Source of the DNA: Clostridia bacterium
Lineage (GTDB): Bacteria; Bacillota; Clostridia; Christensenellales; Aristaeellaceae
Assembly (NCBI GenBank): GCA_017476605.1
Contig: JAFUZM010000408.1
Span: 1-37,893 of the forward strand
DNA length: 37,893 bases
Direction of reading: 5' to 3'
The notes beneath the pieces were generated by a model that worked only from the letters and a program-made list of their open reading frames with translations, was not told the DNA's origin and searched no databases. This document shows positions 14,496 through 24,109 of this stretch, piece after piece. Each line of letters opens with the position of its first letter. The first letter of the stretch is position 1. The position numbers and the translations under genes were made by a program.

Positions 14496-15758
14496 ATGGG
14501 AATGACAATGACCCAGAAAATTCTTGCTAAAGCTGCCGGCGTTGAGTCATGTCGGGCAGGGGAACTGCTGATGTGCAAACTGAATATGGTGCTGGGCAAC
14601 GACATCACTGCGCCAGTGGCCATCAACGAGTTTGAAAAGATGGGGGCGACCAAGGTGTTTGATCCGGCCAAGATTGCTCTGATACCGGATCACTTTGTTC
14701 CCAACAAGGACATCAAGTCAGCGACCATGGCAAAGCAGATGCGTGATTTTGCCAGAGCTCAGAAGATTGTCAATTATTATGAGGTTGGCAAAGTCGGTAT
14801 TGAGCATGCGCTTCTTCCTGAACTGGGTCTGGTGGCACCGGGAGAGGTCATTATCGGTGCAGACAGCCATACCTGTACCTACGGTGCTGTCGGTGCATTT
14901 TCAACAGGCGTTGGCTCAACGGACATGGCCGTTGGCATGGCAACGGGTGAATGCTGGTTTAAGGTGCCGGAGGCGATTCGTGTCAATCTGGTCGGGAAAA
15001 TGAAGCCCTGGGTATCCGGAAAAGATGTCATTCTTCACCTGATTGGCGAAATTGGCGTTGACGGGGCTTTGTATCAGTCTCTCGAATTCTGCGGAGAGGG
15101 CGTTGCGGAAATCAGCATGGACGGACGCCTGACGATCGCCAACATGGCCATTGAAGCAGGCGCCAAGAACGGCATTTTCCCGGTGGATGATATCTGCCGC
15201 GCTTATCTTGCAGAACGTGTGGATCGCGAATGGACGGCCTTTGAGCCGGATGCAGATGCTGAGTATGCACGCACCGTTACCATTGACTTAAGCACGCTCG
15301 ACCTCACGGTTTCTTTGCCGCATCTGCCTGAGAATACAAAGCTGGCACGGGAGTGCACGGACCTTGTGATTGATCAGGTGGTCATTGGCAGCTGCACAAA
15401 TGGCCGGATTGAGGATATGCGCATGGCGGCAAAGATTCTGAAGGATCGCAAAGTCGCAGATCGTGTCCGCTGCATCGTCATTCCCGGAACACAGCAGGTG
15501 GTCAAGGCCTGCCTGAGGGAAGGCCTGGTCGACATCTTTATTGATGCCGGTGCGATTTTTACCATGCCGACCTGCGGGCCGTGCCTGGGTGGACACTGCG
15601 GCGTTCTGGCAGAGGGTGAGCGCGCTGTATCGACGACAAACCGGAACTTTGTCGGTCGGATGGGACACAAGAACAGCGAGGTTATCTTAGCGAGCCCGGC
15701 GGTTGCGGCCGCATCTGCCGTCTTTGGCCGCGTGGCAACACCGGACGAGCTGGCCTAA
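14496..15758 (+). CDS. leuC: 3-isopropylmalate dehydratase, large subunit
   Basis: This 420-residue aconitase-family protein isomerises 2- to 3-isopropylmalate in leucine biosynthesis, together with LeuD. The [4Fe-4S] ligands are visible in IGSCTNG and in [32 protein letters not shown] is the family signature. The length matches the compact bacterial/archaeal LeuC class. ATG 14496 has GGGAGG eight bases upstream, immediately after the T-box terminator. It is the first gene of leuC-leuD-leuB-asnA; leuA is not in the window. Confidence 0.95.
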   Translation: MGMTMTQKILAKAAGVESCRAGELLMCKLNMVLGNDITAPVAINEFEKMGATKVFDPAKIALIPDHFVPNKDIKSATMAKQMRDFARAQKIVNYYEVGKVGIEHALLPELGLVAPGEVIIGADSHTCTYGAVGAFSTGVGSTDMAVGMATGECWFKVPEAIRVNLVGKMKPWVSGKDVILHLIGEIGVDGALYQSLEFCGEGVAEISMDGRLTIANMAIEAGAKNGIFPVDDICRAYLAERVDREWTAFEPDADAEYARTVTIDLSTLDLTVSLPHLPENTKLARECTDLVIDQVVIGSCTNGRIEDMRMAAKILKDRKVADRVRCIVIPGTQQVVKACLREGLVDIFIDAGAIFTMPTCGPCLGGHCGVLAEGERAVSTTNRNFVGRMGHKNSEVILASPAVAAASAVFGRVATPDELA

Positions 15759-15805
15759 ACAGGACCAATCTGTTTCCGTGAAGCAGCAAATAGGAGGTTA
15801 CACTT

Positions 15806-16309
15806 ATGAAAGTTACATCCACAGTGATTAAATACGGCGATCATGTTGACACAGATGTCATCATCCCCGCCCGCTATCTCAATACCGCCGATCCAGCAGA
15901 GCTGGCAAGCCACTGTATGGAGGATCTTGACTCGGACTTTAAGGCAAAAAGTCGGACCTCTAAGATCGTCGTTGCAGGCCGCAACTTTGGTTGCGGATCC
16001 TCCCGTGAGCACGCCCCGATTGCCATTAAGGCAAGCGGCATTGAACTGGTGATCGCGGACAGCTTCGCACGCATCTTTTATCGGAATGCCATCGACATCG
16101 GCCTGCCGATTGTGGAATGCCCGGAGGCTGCGCTGGCGATTCAAAACGGTGACTGTGTTGAGGCAGACCTGGATCAGGGAATCATCACGGACAAGACGAC
16201 GGGCCAGACCTTTACTGCAGCGCCGTTCCCGCCGTTTATCCAGGAGATCATTGCCAGTGGCGGAATCGCCGGATTCGTACGTGCCAAAGTAAGTGGAAAG
16301 AAGGACTAA
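15806..16309 (+). CDS. leuD: 3-isopropylmalate dehydratase, small subunit
   Basis: The 167-residue swivel-domain subunit has YGDHVDTDVIIPARYL at the start, the AGRNFGCGSSREHAP motif and the SFARIFYRNAIDIGLP motif, all diagnostic of LeuD. The ribosome binding site AGGAGG precedes the ATG. It begins 47 bases after leuC and ends three bases before leuB, consistent with equal expression of the LeuCD heterodimer. Confidence 0.95.
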   Translation: MKVTSTVIKYGDHVDTDVIIPARYLNTADPAELASHCMEDLDSDFKAKSRTSKIVVAGRNFGCGSSREHAPIAIKASGIELVIADSFARIFYRNAIDIGLPIVECPEAALAIQNGDCVEADLDQGIITDKTTGQTFTAAPFPPFIQEIIASGGIAGFVRAKVSGKKD

Positions 16310-16312
16310 ACG

Positions 16313-17377
16313 ATGCAAGCGAACATTGTAACTCTTCCCGGTGATTATATCGGACCTGAAATCATTGCTGAGGCAGTCAAGGTGCTGGCGCGTGTCGCCG
16401 AAAAATACGGCCATACCTTCACCTTTGATGAGCGGAAACTTGGCGGAGCGTCCATAGATGCATATGGCGTGCCACTGACAGAGGAGACCCTTGCTGCCTG
16501 CAATGCGGCAGATGCGGTGCTCATGGGCAGTGTCGGTGGCCCAAAGTGGGACAAGGTGCCTGCAGACAAGCGCCCGGAAAAAGGACTGCTGGCTCTGCGC
16601 AAGGGCATGCAGGTATATGCCAATCTTCGTCCCTGCACCATTCATCCGCAGCTGGCCGGAGCATGTCCACTGCGCCCGGACATCATCTCAACGCCGATTG
16701 ACATCATGATTTTGCGCGAGCTGACAGGGGATATCTATTTTGGCAAGCGGACACGTTCTGAGGATCGCAGCGCCGCAACGGATGAAATGGCCTATTCCGT
16801 TCCTGAGGTAGAACGTCTTGCACGCATTGGCTTTGAAATGGCAAAGAAACGCCGGGGTAAGCTTTGCTCGGTCGACAAGGCGAACGTCCTTGAATGCTCG
16901 AGACTCTGGCGCGAAACCGTTCAGCGGCTGAGCGAGGAGTATCCCGAGGTTGAGGTCAGCTACATGTATGTGGACAATGCAGCCATGCAGCTGATTCTGC
17001 GGCCCTCTCAGTTTGATGTCATGATTACAGGAAACCTGTTTGGTGACATTCTTTCGGATGAAAGCGCAGCCATTGCCGGAAGCCTTGGCATGATGCCCTC
17101 TGCAAGTCTTGGAGATGGTTCCAAAGGTTTATACGAACCGATTCACGGTTCGGCACCGGATATTGCCGGCAAAGACATTGCCAATCCGCTTGGCACCATT
17201 CTCTCAGGCGCACTGCTGCTGCGTCACAGTCTTGGCCTTGAAACGGAGGCAAAGGCAATTGAGGATGCGGTTGCCAAGGTCCTTGACGAGGGCTATCGGA
17301 CTCCGGATATTTACAGCGATGGATGCACAAAAGTCGGATGTATTAAAATGGGCGACCTGGTCGCGGAAAGGGTGTAA
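16313..17377 (+). CDS. leuB: 3-isopropylmalate dehydrogenase
   Basis: This 354-residue enzyme oxidises and decarboxylates 3-isopropylmalate with NAD. It opens with IVTLPGDYIGPEI. Substrate-binding arginines lie in the LLALRKGMQVYANLRPC segment, and the catalytic SVDKANVLECSRLWR region follows. The metal and NAD sites lie in TGNLFGDILSDESA and in EPIHGSAPDIAG. The start has GAAGG upstream and follows leuD by only three bases. The length is normal for LeuB. Confidence 0.95.
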   Translation: MQANIVTLPGDYIGPEIIAEAVKVLARVAEKYGHTFTFDERKLGGASIDAYGVPLTEETLAACNAADAVLMGSVGGPKWDKVPADKRPEKGLLALRKGMQVYANLRPCTIHPQLAGACPLRPDIISTPIDIMILRELTGDIYFGKRTRSEDRSAATDEMAYSVPEVERLARIGFEMAKKRRGKLCSVDKANVLECSRLWRETVQRLSEEYPEVEVSYMYVDNAAMQLILRPSQFDVMITGNLFGDILSDESAAIAGSLGMMPSASLGDGSKGLYEPIHGSAPDIAGKDIANPLGTILSGALLLRHSLGLETEAKAIEDAVAKVLDEGYRTPDIYSDGCTKVGCIKMGDLVAERV

Positions 17378-17379
17378 CA

Positions 17380-18390
17380 ATGTCATCATATATTCCAAAG
17401 GGATATGAACCGCACCTGACCCTGTATCAGACACAGGCGGCTATTTCTCTGATCAAGCGTATTTTCCAGGAATCACTTTCTACAGAGCTTAATCTGAAGC
17501 GGGTTTCTGCTCCTTTGTTCGTCGATCCCCGCTCCGGCCTCAACGACAACCTGAACGGAGTTGAACGCCCCGTGGGCTTCGACATTCCGGCAGCGAAATC
17601 CGAGGGTGAGGTTGTACATTCCCTGGCCAAATGGAAGCGCATGGCGCTGTATCGCTATGACATCCATCCGGGCAAGGGCATCTATACAGACATGAATGCC
17701 ATTCGTCGGGATGAAGAGCTTGACAATCTGCATTCGATCTACGTGGACCAGTGGGACTGGGAAAAGGTCATTACCGAGGAAACGCGCAATGAGCATCTGC
17801 TGCATCAGACGGTACGCAGCATTGTGAGCAGCATCTGTGATACACAGCTTACGGTTCGCGGCAAGTATCCTCAGCTGATGAGTGTGCCTCTTTACAACCG
17901 CGATGTGGCGTTTATTACCGCTCAGGAGCTTGAGGACCGCTGGCCGGATCTGACGCCTAAGCAGAGGGAGAACCGCTTTGCAAAAGAAAACGGAACCATC
18001 TTTATCCAGGGCATCGGCAGAAAACTCCGCTCCGGAAAGCCACACGATGGACGTGCACCGGACTATGACGACTGGGATCTCAACGGAGATATCCTGTTCT
18101 GGTACCCGGTTCTTGACTGTGCACTTGAAATCTCTTCCATGGGCATTCGCGTGAGCCCCGAATCCCTGGACCGTCAGTTGACGCTGGCAGGCTGCGATGA
18201 TCGTCGCGAACTGCCGTTCCACAAGATGTTGCTTGCCGGGAAACTGCCGCTGACCATGGGTGGCGGCATCGGCCAGTCCAGGCTCTGCATGCTCCTGATG
18301 GGCAAAGCGCACATCGGTGAGGTTCAGTCCTCCATCTGGGACGAAGCAACGATCCGGGCGTTTGAAGAGGCGGACATCACCCTTCTCTAA
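17380..18390 (+). CDS. asnA: Aspartate-ammonia ligase (asparagine synthetase A)
   Basis: The 336-residue protein matches AsnA throughout, including SAPLFVDPRSGLNDNLNGVERPVGFD, the KWKRMALYRYD ATP-site region and LTMGGGIGQSRLCM near the C-terminus. It makes asparagine from aspartate, ATP and free ammonia. It begins two bases after leuB with AAAGGG upstream, so it belongs to the leu operon, which is an unusual partner. Its presence may explain the asparagine-like specifier of the T-box leader. The nearby nitrogen-assimilation island uses the same ammonia. Confidence 0.95.
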   Translation: MSSYIPKGYEPHLTLYQTQAAISLIKRIFQESLSTELNLKRVSAPLFVDPRSGLNDNLNGVERPVGFDIPAAKSEGEVVHSLAKWKRMALYRYDIHPGKGIYTDMNAIRRDEELDNLHSIYVDQWDWEKVITEETRNEHLLHQTVRSIVSSICDTQLTVRGKYPQLMSVPLYNRDVAFITAQELEDRWPDLTPKQRENRFAKENGTIFIQGIGRKLRSGKPHDGRAPDYDDWDLNGDILFWYPVLDCALEISSMGIRVSPESLDRQLTLAGCDDRRELPFHKMLLAGKLPLTMGGGIGQSRLCMLLMGKAHIGEVQSSIWDEATIRAFEEADITLL

Positions 18391-18458
18391 TTGTGTAGCG
18401 TTGCAATGTCTGCGTCATAGCTATAGAGTGGATATGCTCCCGAACTAACGAAATGAAT

Positions 18459-18494
18459 AAAGCAGCACCTCCGGGATTCCGAAGGTGCTGCTTT
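18459..18494. terminator. Terminator after asnA, probably bidirectional
   Basis: AAAGCAGCACCT (18459-18470) pairs with AGGTGCTGCTTT (18483-18494), with a further CGG/CCG pair inside. A T-tract ends the plus strand and CTTTATTC ends the minus strand, so it can also end the converging surface-protein transcript. Confidence 0.8.
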
Positions 18495-18587
18495 TATGAT
18501 CTGCTTCACTCCAAAAGCTTGGTCTTGTTTGCTTCAGAAGATGAAAAAATCGGGTGGACTATGAATACATGGACAACCATCGCTATT

Positions 18588-21404
18588 TTACTCTAAAATC
18601 ATGACGACGAATGTGTTGCCGGCGAGTATTTTAGCAATATTGGTAGTGACTGGAATCTCCAGTTTATTGTTTGTCATGCCCGTTCCTTCAAGCACGAGAT
18701 AGGTGTAGTTCCCATTTTTATCAGGCAGGGCAATCATCACCAATGCTTTTTCTCCAACCTTGAATCGACGAGTGGATTTCAGGTTAAATACGATATAGCC
18801 CATGTCCTTCTTGTATTTATCGAGACTCACTGTGCTCATATCAGTGACCTTTGTGATGCCGGCAGGGAGTGTGATCTTGATTGCCTGAGGCAGGAAACGG
18901 AATGGATCGCCCGCCTGCTTGGCCTGATTGATCTGATCTTTAAGCGCAGAAGTGTCTTTTGTATCTTTTGCGTCTTTCAGATTAACATGTTTGTTTCCTG
19001 AATCTTTTGAAGAGGGTGTAGGTTCGGAATCATCCGAGTTGTCGGTATTGGTTTCTGTCGGTACAGTAACAGTCTCGTCGGTTTCTTCAGTCGGCTCGAC
19101 ATCGAAGTACTCTTCTGTTTTGACGGTCAGTGAAACCCCGCCACCCTTTGGGACAATCAGGTAATAGTTACCCTCGCTGTCCTGCAAGGTCAGTGCAGTC
19201 CCATTGTTATAGACCGCTGCAATCCGATAGCCGGACTGCAACAGTGGGGTCACCGTAACGGTATCGCCTTCTTTTGCCACATCCTTATCATGGCTTTGGC
19301 TTACACCGGAAAGACCGACTTCTCCGCCTTCCTTCGGTTGCTCCAAGCGGATGATGTAAAGAATATTCTTCTCAACAGTATCCAGTTTTTCCTGGCTGAC
19401 AACAGAGTTTTCACCGGCAGCAACAATGGAATCTCTGCCATCAAGCTCTATTTTCCATACTGTCAGTTGAAGCTTGGAATCTACATCTTTTCTGCCATCT
19501 ATGGTAATCAGGTCACCGGAGGAAGAAAGAGTGTTTTCAATGTAGACATCTTTATCAGCAGGCTTATCGGTAGAATAAATATCAACAATTCCACCTGTTA
19601 CATCTCCGCCGACATTAACAGAGGTCAGAGCTGTTCCGGAATCGTAATTACTACCGCTGAGAAGCAAAGTACCTTCTATGTTGTTGTCGACAGAGATTTG
19701 TAGATCACTTTCTCCATCTACTCCAGCAGATAAAGCAAGTCCATCATGATCATCGTTTGTAACAGCACTGCCTTCAATATGTAATTCAAGCGTAGGGCCA
19801 AGACTTGAATTAATATTAGGGCCTCCACCAATAAGTATGGATGCGTCTTTTCCGACATTAATAGTCATGTGTGATCCTTCGCCCATTGCAAACAGATTCA
19901 AATAGTCAGCGTTTCCACTGATATTGAGTTCTGTCTGCCCGCCTTGATGAACAGAAATTTGGGCACCGCCTAAAACATCTCCGTCTGCATTTATGATTGT
20001 TTTTGTTTGTGTACTCGAATCTACCCGCGTATCACCCCAGGTATCACCATTAATTGCCATATAACCTTCTGCTACGATATTACCTGTGTCTATAATCAAC
20101 TGATGACCGGCTTGAGCGAAGTATTCAATGCCAGTCACATTTGCATTTGAACCAGTCACAGTAACATCTCCAACAGAAGCTGCTATATCGCCAAACGCGG
20201 CCTGTAGATTTAGACCTGTTGCTTGTCCAAACAGCGGATTATCTGCATTTTGAGTGAAAATAGTATTATCAACAATCACATCTCCAGTTATCTCGATAGA
20301 AATTGGGGAGAATGAAGAGTAAACACACCTATGGGATTTGTTCCCGTAACGCTTAGGTCACCTTCTATTTTTATGTCTACTGATCCGGGAGAAGGTTCAA
20401 CATAGTCGCGTCGTATTTCAATACCTGTTGCATTTGCCTTGTCGGCGGTGACTACTAAAGACCCATCTACTTCTACAGAAGAGTTACCGCCGGAAACAAA
20501 TATTCCTCGATCTCCAGTGACGTTTAGATCGCCCTCAATCGTTACATTTCCAGTATCGACTTCGATTGGAACAAGAGGCGAAGAGTCGGTTGCAGGGTCA
20601 CCAGAAGAATCATACGGAGTATAGGTATAGTTTCCTTCAACAGTTAGAGAAGCATCTCCTTTTACTGTTATCTGATTGGATGTGTTCACATCTCCAGAGA
20701 TGGTGGTATTGGCGGTAACTGGTGTTTCTATGTCGTTGTTTGTAGTTGATCCGAGAGGAGTGTCTTCATCCTGCTGCCCTTGGACGGTGGCTTGCGGAAT
20801 TGCAGCTTGAAGAGATACAGGACCTGAAGAAGTAAGCTGTCTTGAGCTGGTTTGTTGTGATGAAGCCGTAGTGATTGTAGCCTGCGGAATGGCAGCTTGT
20901 TGAGGAGCGTCTTGCTGAGATGGTGTCTCTTGAACGCTGCCTTTCTGAGAAGTATCTTGCTCAGATGTAACTTCTTTGGCTATCTCTTGCTGAGGAGTAT
21001 CCTGCTCCAATGCAGTTTCTTGGATATTGTCTTGCGGAAGAGTGTCTTGCTGAGGTGCAGACTCTTGGATTGAGCCTTGTTGAGGAGCATCCTGCTGAGA
21101 TGAAGCTTCTTGAGCGGGAGATTGTGGAGGTACATCTTGTTGTGATGGAGTTTCTTGAATTGCAGCTTGCGGAGGTGGATCCTGACAAGAAGAAGGTTCT
21201 TGAACTAGACTCTCTTGTGAGACATCTGGGTCAGGTGTGATTGCATCATCAATTTCTTCCGTAGGAGTTTCTTCATTTAATGGGGTTGAATTTACCCCCC
21301 ATAGTTGCGTTTTCCGGGGTGTCGATGGAAGTTGCAAAGCCGACAGATGTTAACATTGAAAAGATTACTGATAGGGTCAGAAATAAACGAATGTACTGCT
21401 TCAT
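18588..21404 (-). pseudogene. Large secreted repeat/beta-helix surface protein split by two frameshifts
   Basis: Three frames join into one gene. The signal-peptide frame (ATG 21402-21404, MKQYIRLFLTLSVIF then SVGFATS) ends near 21273. A middle frame spans about 21294-20288 and a C-terminal frame about 20304-18588. Removing one base from the six-G run (minus strand; plus C6 at 21295-21300) and adding one to the four-C run (plus G4 at 20305-20308) restores about 938 residues. Domains run in order: signal peptide, seven 15-residue Gln/Pro/Ser-rich repeats, then a long region rich in GDVTVTG- and GNVTIEGDL-like strands suggesting a right-handed beta-helix. An acidic Thr/Pro linker and a C-terminal domain of about 110 residues follow. 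No LPXTG anchor is present. It may be an adhesin or glycan-binding protein. It could be a pseudogene, phase-variable, or affected by sequencing errors in homopolymers. Confidence 0.65.
20891..21205 (-). repeat. Seven tandem 45-bp repeats (15-residue Gln/Pro-rich units)
   Basis: Each unit follows a QE-xxx-QQD-xPQQ pattern, for example IQETPSQQDVPPQSP and VQETPSQQDAPQQAA. Seven units of 15 residues fill the 315 bases exactly. The units differ at several positions, so the array is not freshly amplified. It probably forms an extended stalk between the signal peptide and the folded domains. Confidence 0.85.
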
Positions 21405-21566
21405 TAATGGATCCTCACTTTCAAAATGATCATTCATTAAGAGATTTTGCTGCAATTGTGTCTTAATTCAGTTTTATGGATTTGCCACAACATTTTATTT
21501 TTGGTTTTTAAATGGAGATTCTGGAATATTTCATCTCCGTGTGTTCCTTGGTATAGTGAGTGGAAG
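21405..21566. other. Intergenic region upstream of the surface protein
   Basis: It separates the end of the PtuB-like gene from the surface-protein start. GAGG precedes the start codon at 21404. I see no clear promoter pair or terminator. Confidence 0.3.
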
Positions 21567-22313
21567 TCAGTGTACAGTGGTTATGGAGAGCGACCCGAGC
21601 TGGTCGCGCAGCCACCATATTACGATTCCAATATAGGGAGTTTTCGGATCGGTTTCGCTTTCCCAGATCTCAAGTTGTTCCGTGCATGCCTCGAGAAAAT
21701 CGTTACCTTGCTCGACTTGCTCAAAGATTTCTGACTGTACGGCATCCAATACAGCCTTCCTATTCTGAGGGAGTAAAACTGCATCTGAGTCACAGTTCAG
21801 ATTAAGTGTTTTGGTAATATCCTCTTCGATTGCCTTGTCATCTGATTTGATGATACCTTGCGCTGTATAGTAAATACTGTTGATGGATTCAACATCTAGA
21901 GGATTCACTTTAAGCGGTCTGCTTCCCCGCTTTTTGTCACAGGTGAAATAACGTTTTTTCCGTCTTCCACTTGCTTCCGGTGCTTTTTCGTTTCCTGAGC
22001 AAACGGCAAGCATATTCTGATAATCAAGGCCTTTATTATCAGATGTTGTATTGGTTTTGCTTCTTGCCTGCCAGTGTTCTATGTATGTTCCGCTTAAGTC
22101 TTCGTCTTCCTCTGAAATGCGTATGTCCGGAATTCTGCGCATGCAGTAAGCACACAAATGACCTTGCTCGGCCATCAGTGCATCACGCACGATTGTTTTA
22201 AGAGGGTTACGAAGCAAATCGTAGCCTTCTTGATCAGTTAATCCATTTTTCTCAGCTGCCTCTTTTAGATCATCTAAACCGGGAGGTGCAGATCGTTTAT
22301 TGATCAGGATCAT
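21567..22313 (-). CDS. HNH endonuclease, PtuB-like (Septu effector)
   Basis: The 248-residue protein has an HNH/zinc-finger nuclease core: CAYC (Cys54, Cys57), IEHW with the catalytic His80, YQNMLAVC (Asn100, Cys105) and FTCDKKRG (Cys125). This order matches the retron/Septu-associated HNH family (TIGR02646 type, named from memory). Established work shows that PtuA ATPase and PtuB nuclease together form the Septu anti-phage system. The ATG overlaps the stop of the upstream ATPase by four bases (ATGA), so the two are translationally coupled. No reverse transcriptase is nearby, so a retron version is not supported. Confidence 0.83.
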   Translation of the reverse strand: MILINKRSAPPGLDDLKEAAEKNGLTDQEGYDLLRNPLKTIVRDALMAEQGHLCAYCMRRIPDIRISEEDEDLSGTYIEHWQARSKTNTTSDNKGLDYQNMLAVCSGNEKAPEASGRRKKRYFTCDKKRGSRPLKVNPLDVESINSIYYTAQGIIKSDDKAIEEDITKTLNLNCDSDAVLLPQNRKAVLDAVQSEIFEQVEQGNDFLEACTEQLEIWESETDPKTPYIGIVIWWLRDQLGSLSITTVH

Positions 22314-23617
22314 TTTACCCTCCGTGCATTGAGAAGCTTAAGTTTTATGATACAGCTGCTGATTTCGGGATCATTATCGCCAATCAGATGTCTAAGTGTT
22401 TCAAGCACCTCACTGGCTCCACCTGCATCATGAGCATCCAAACGATCATAGAAGCTGTTGAACATGTCTTTGATTTTTGCTGGACGCTCCGGCGTATTCA
22501 TCACGCTACTGACAATTGAGTTGATGTCCTTGCCATACACTTCATCCGAAGGCATAAATACTTCGTTCTGATCCAAGAGAACTATATTATTGTGTTTTAC
22601 TGTGCTTAGAACAGCTGGAGCGTGGGTTGTCACAATAAACTGTACCTTCGGAAAGATCTCAGTCAAGTCTCCGAGAATGCGCTGCTGCCATGTGGGGTGA
22701 AGATGTAAGTCAACTTCATCAATCAAAATGATACCATCTGTTTCTTTACAAATACGGTCAGAAAGCTGCGGATTGAGCACAGCCATACGATATGCAATGT
22801 CAGCAACGAGGCTGATGGTACTCTTGTAACCATCGCTTAACTGATTGATCGGAAGTTGCATGAATGTGCCGTTTTTTTCGCGATAGGCGACTTCAAGCTC
22901 TCTGGTGCCTAAGTTATATTGCATTTTTACCTCGTCGCAACCAGTGATTCGCCGATAGCAGCTTTCCATAGCTGCAAAAACTGTCTCTAGCTCTGGAATA
23001 TTGCCAAGTCCAAGTTCCTGATTCTGATATTTCTGCACTGTCATTTTCAAAAACCAGTTCATCATCAGTTTTAGATTGGCTGTGCCATCCACACAATCAA
23101 TGTAACCATTTAAGCGATTATTGGTTTCAAATATATCATTTTGCTTCTCACGATGATAATCCCAGAGACGTCCTGTACCGTAGTAGGCGATGATCGGAAG
23201 GGTTAGATTGGTTTTTCCTTTCCTCAGATCGGCCTGAAGCTGAGTACCGAGCTCAGTGATCTCTTTCGCATCCACAATGGTTGTTTTACCGTCAGGCTTA
23301 TTCAAGCTCCGTGCCCATTGTAGTGTTCTATTGTTGATGTTTGCTGTTGCAGTAATGGTCACAGGATATTGGGGTTGGATATATTTGGTGCCACCAATAG
23401 AAAATGATCGAATATGTGCTTGCGTTTTGTCGAGACCTCTTGCTGTCAGACCGTCCATTTTGACAAACATTGAGCTAATCGCAACAGCGGCACCTTCAAG
23501 TATGGTTGATTTTCCGGCACCATTCATTCCGACAATAACCGTCAAATGTGGATCAAAATCAATATTGATGTGCTCAAAGCCCTTATAGTTTTCAAGTGAT
23601 AATTTCACAAGCTGCAT
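22310..23617 (-). CDS. AAA/ABC-type ATPase, PtuA-like (Septu sensor)
   Basis: The 435-residue protein is an SMC/OLD-like ATPase. Its Walker A is GMNGAGKST (30-38), the ABC-like signature is LSDGYKS (260-266), and Walker B is ILIDEVDLHLHP (about 297-308). The switch histidine is in TTHAP (331). It is encoded directly before the PtuB-like HNH nuclease with a four-base overlap, the canonical Septu order. PtuA forms the core that recruits and restrains PtuB until infection. The ATG at 23615-23617 follows GAGG; the ATG 12 bases further upstream overlaps that site. The C-terminal part after residue 340 is less conserved and may sense the trigger. Confidence 0.83.
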   Translation of the reverse strand: MQLVKLSLENYKGFEHINIDFDPHLTVIVGMNGAGKSTILEGAAVAISSMFVKMDGLTARGLDKTQAHIRSFSIGGTKYIQPQYPVTITATANINNRTLQWARSLNKPDGKTTIVDAKEITELGTQLQADLRKGKTNLTLPIIAYYGTGRLWDYHREKQNDIFETNNRLNGYIDCVDGTANLKLMMNWFLKMTVQKYQNQELGLGNIPELETVFAAMESCYRRITGCDEVKMQYNLGTRELEVAYREKNGTFMQLPINQLSDGYKSTISLVADIAYRMAVLNPQLSDRICKETDGIILIDEVDLHLHPTWQQRILGDLTEIFPKVQFIVTTHAPAVLSTVKHNNIVLLDQNEVFMPSDEVYGKDINSIVSSVMNTPERPAKIKDMFNSFYDRLDAHDAGGASEVLETLRHLIGDNDPEISSCIIKLKLLNARRVK

Positions 23618-24109
23618 GGGGCACCTCATTTTCTAGGCTTCAAATACAATATACGTAAATTGAAAATTATAGTAGAATGCTGATTTTCAGTCTATTGAAT
23701 TGCCTTGCTCCGTATATTAAACGAAAAAACCATGGATTTATATGACCAAAAAAATCAACTCTAACTGTTATTCAATTGGATTCTACCATACTTTGCGGAA
23801 TAAGCCAATTGCTGTTTGTGAATTGAACAGCATTTCTACAAAGATGGGAGAGCTAAAAACAGCCCTGCTTGCTCACAGTATCAAAGACATCGTGAACAGG
23901 TCTCCGACATCCTTAATACGGTGAGCCAGCAGGGGCGATTGATAGTAAACAAAAAGGTTTCGCAGCCACTGTCAAATACAGATGAACAAATAATCCAATA
24001 CAAATTGCTGGAAGAATGTTCGGCTGCATTTTTCACACGGCTTGGAGTTGGAAACTTGATTTTCCTGGTTTCAGATGTTTGACACCATGTCTACAGGTAC
24101 AACGCGGAG
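23618..24109. other. Intergenic region with a decayed plus-strand frame
   Basis: About 490 bases without a supported gene. On the plus strand one short frame (23742-23924) shifts near 23875 into another that stays open to a TGA at 24080-24082 and looks protein-like (rich in Gln, Glu and Lys). I recognise no family. It may be a gene remnant. The minus-strand side carries the ptuA promoter. Confidence 0.35.
23666..23694 (-). promoter_or_regulatory. Promoter of the ptuAB-like pair
   Basis: On the minus strand TAGACT (23689-23694) and TATAAT (23666-23671, perfect) are separated by 17 bases, about 50 bases before the PtuA start. Confidence 0.5.

Noticed and set aside
21567-23617. Retron system around the HNH/ATPase pair
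   Set aside because: No reverse transcriptase or msr-msd-like hairpin RNA is present on either side within the window.
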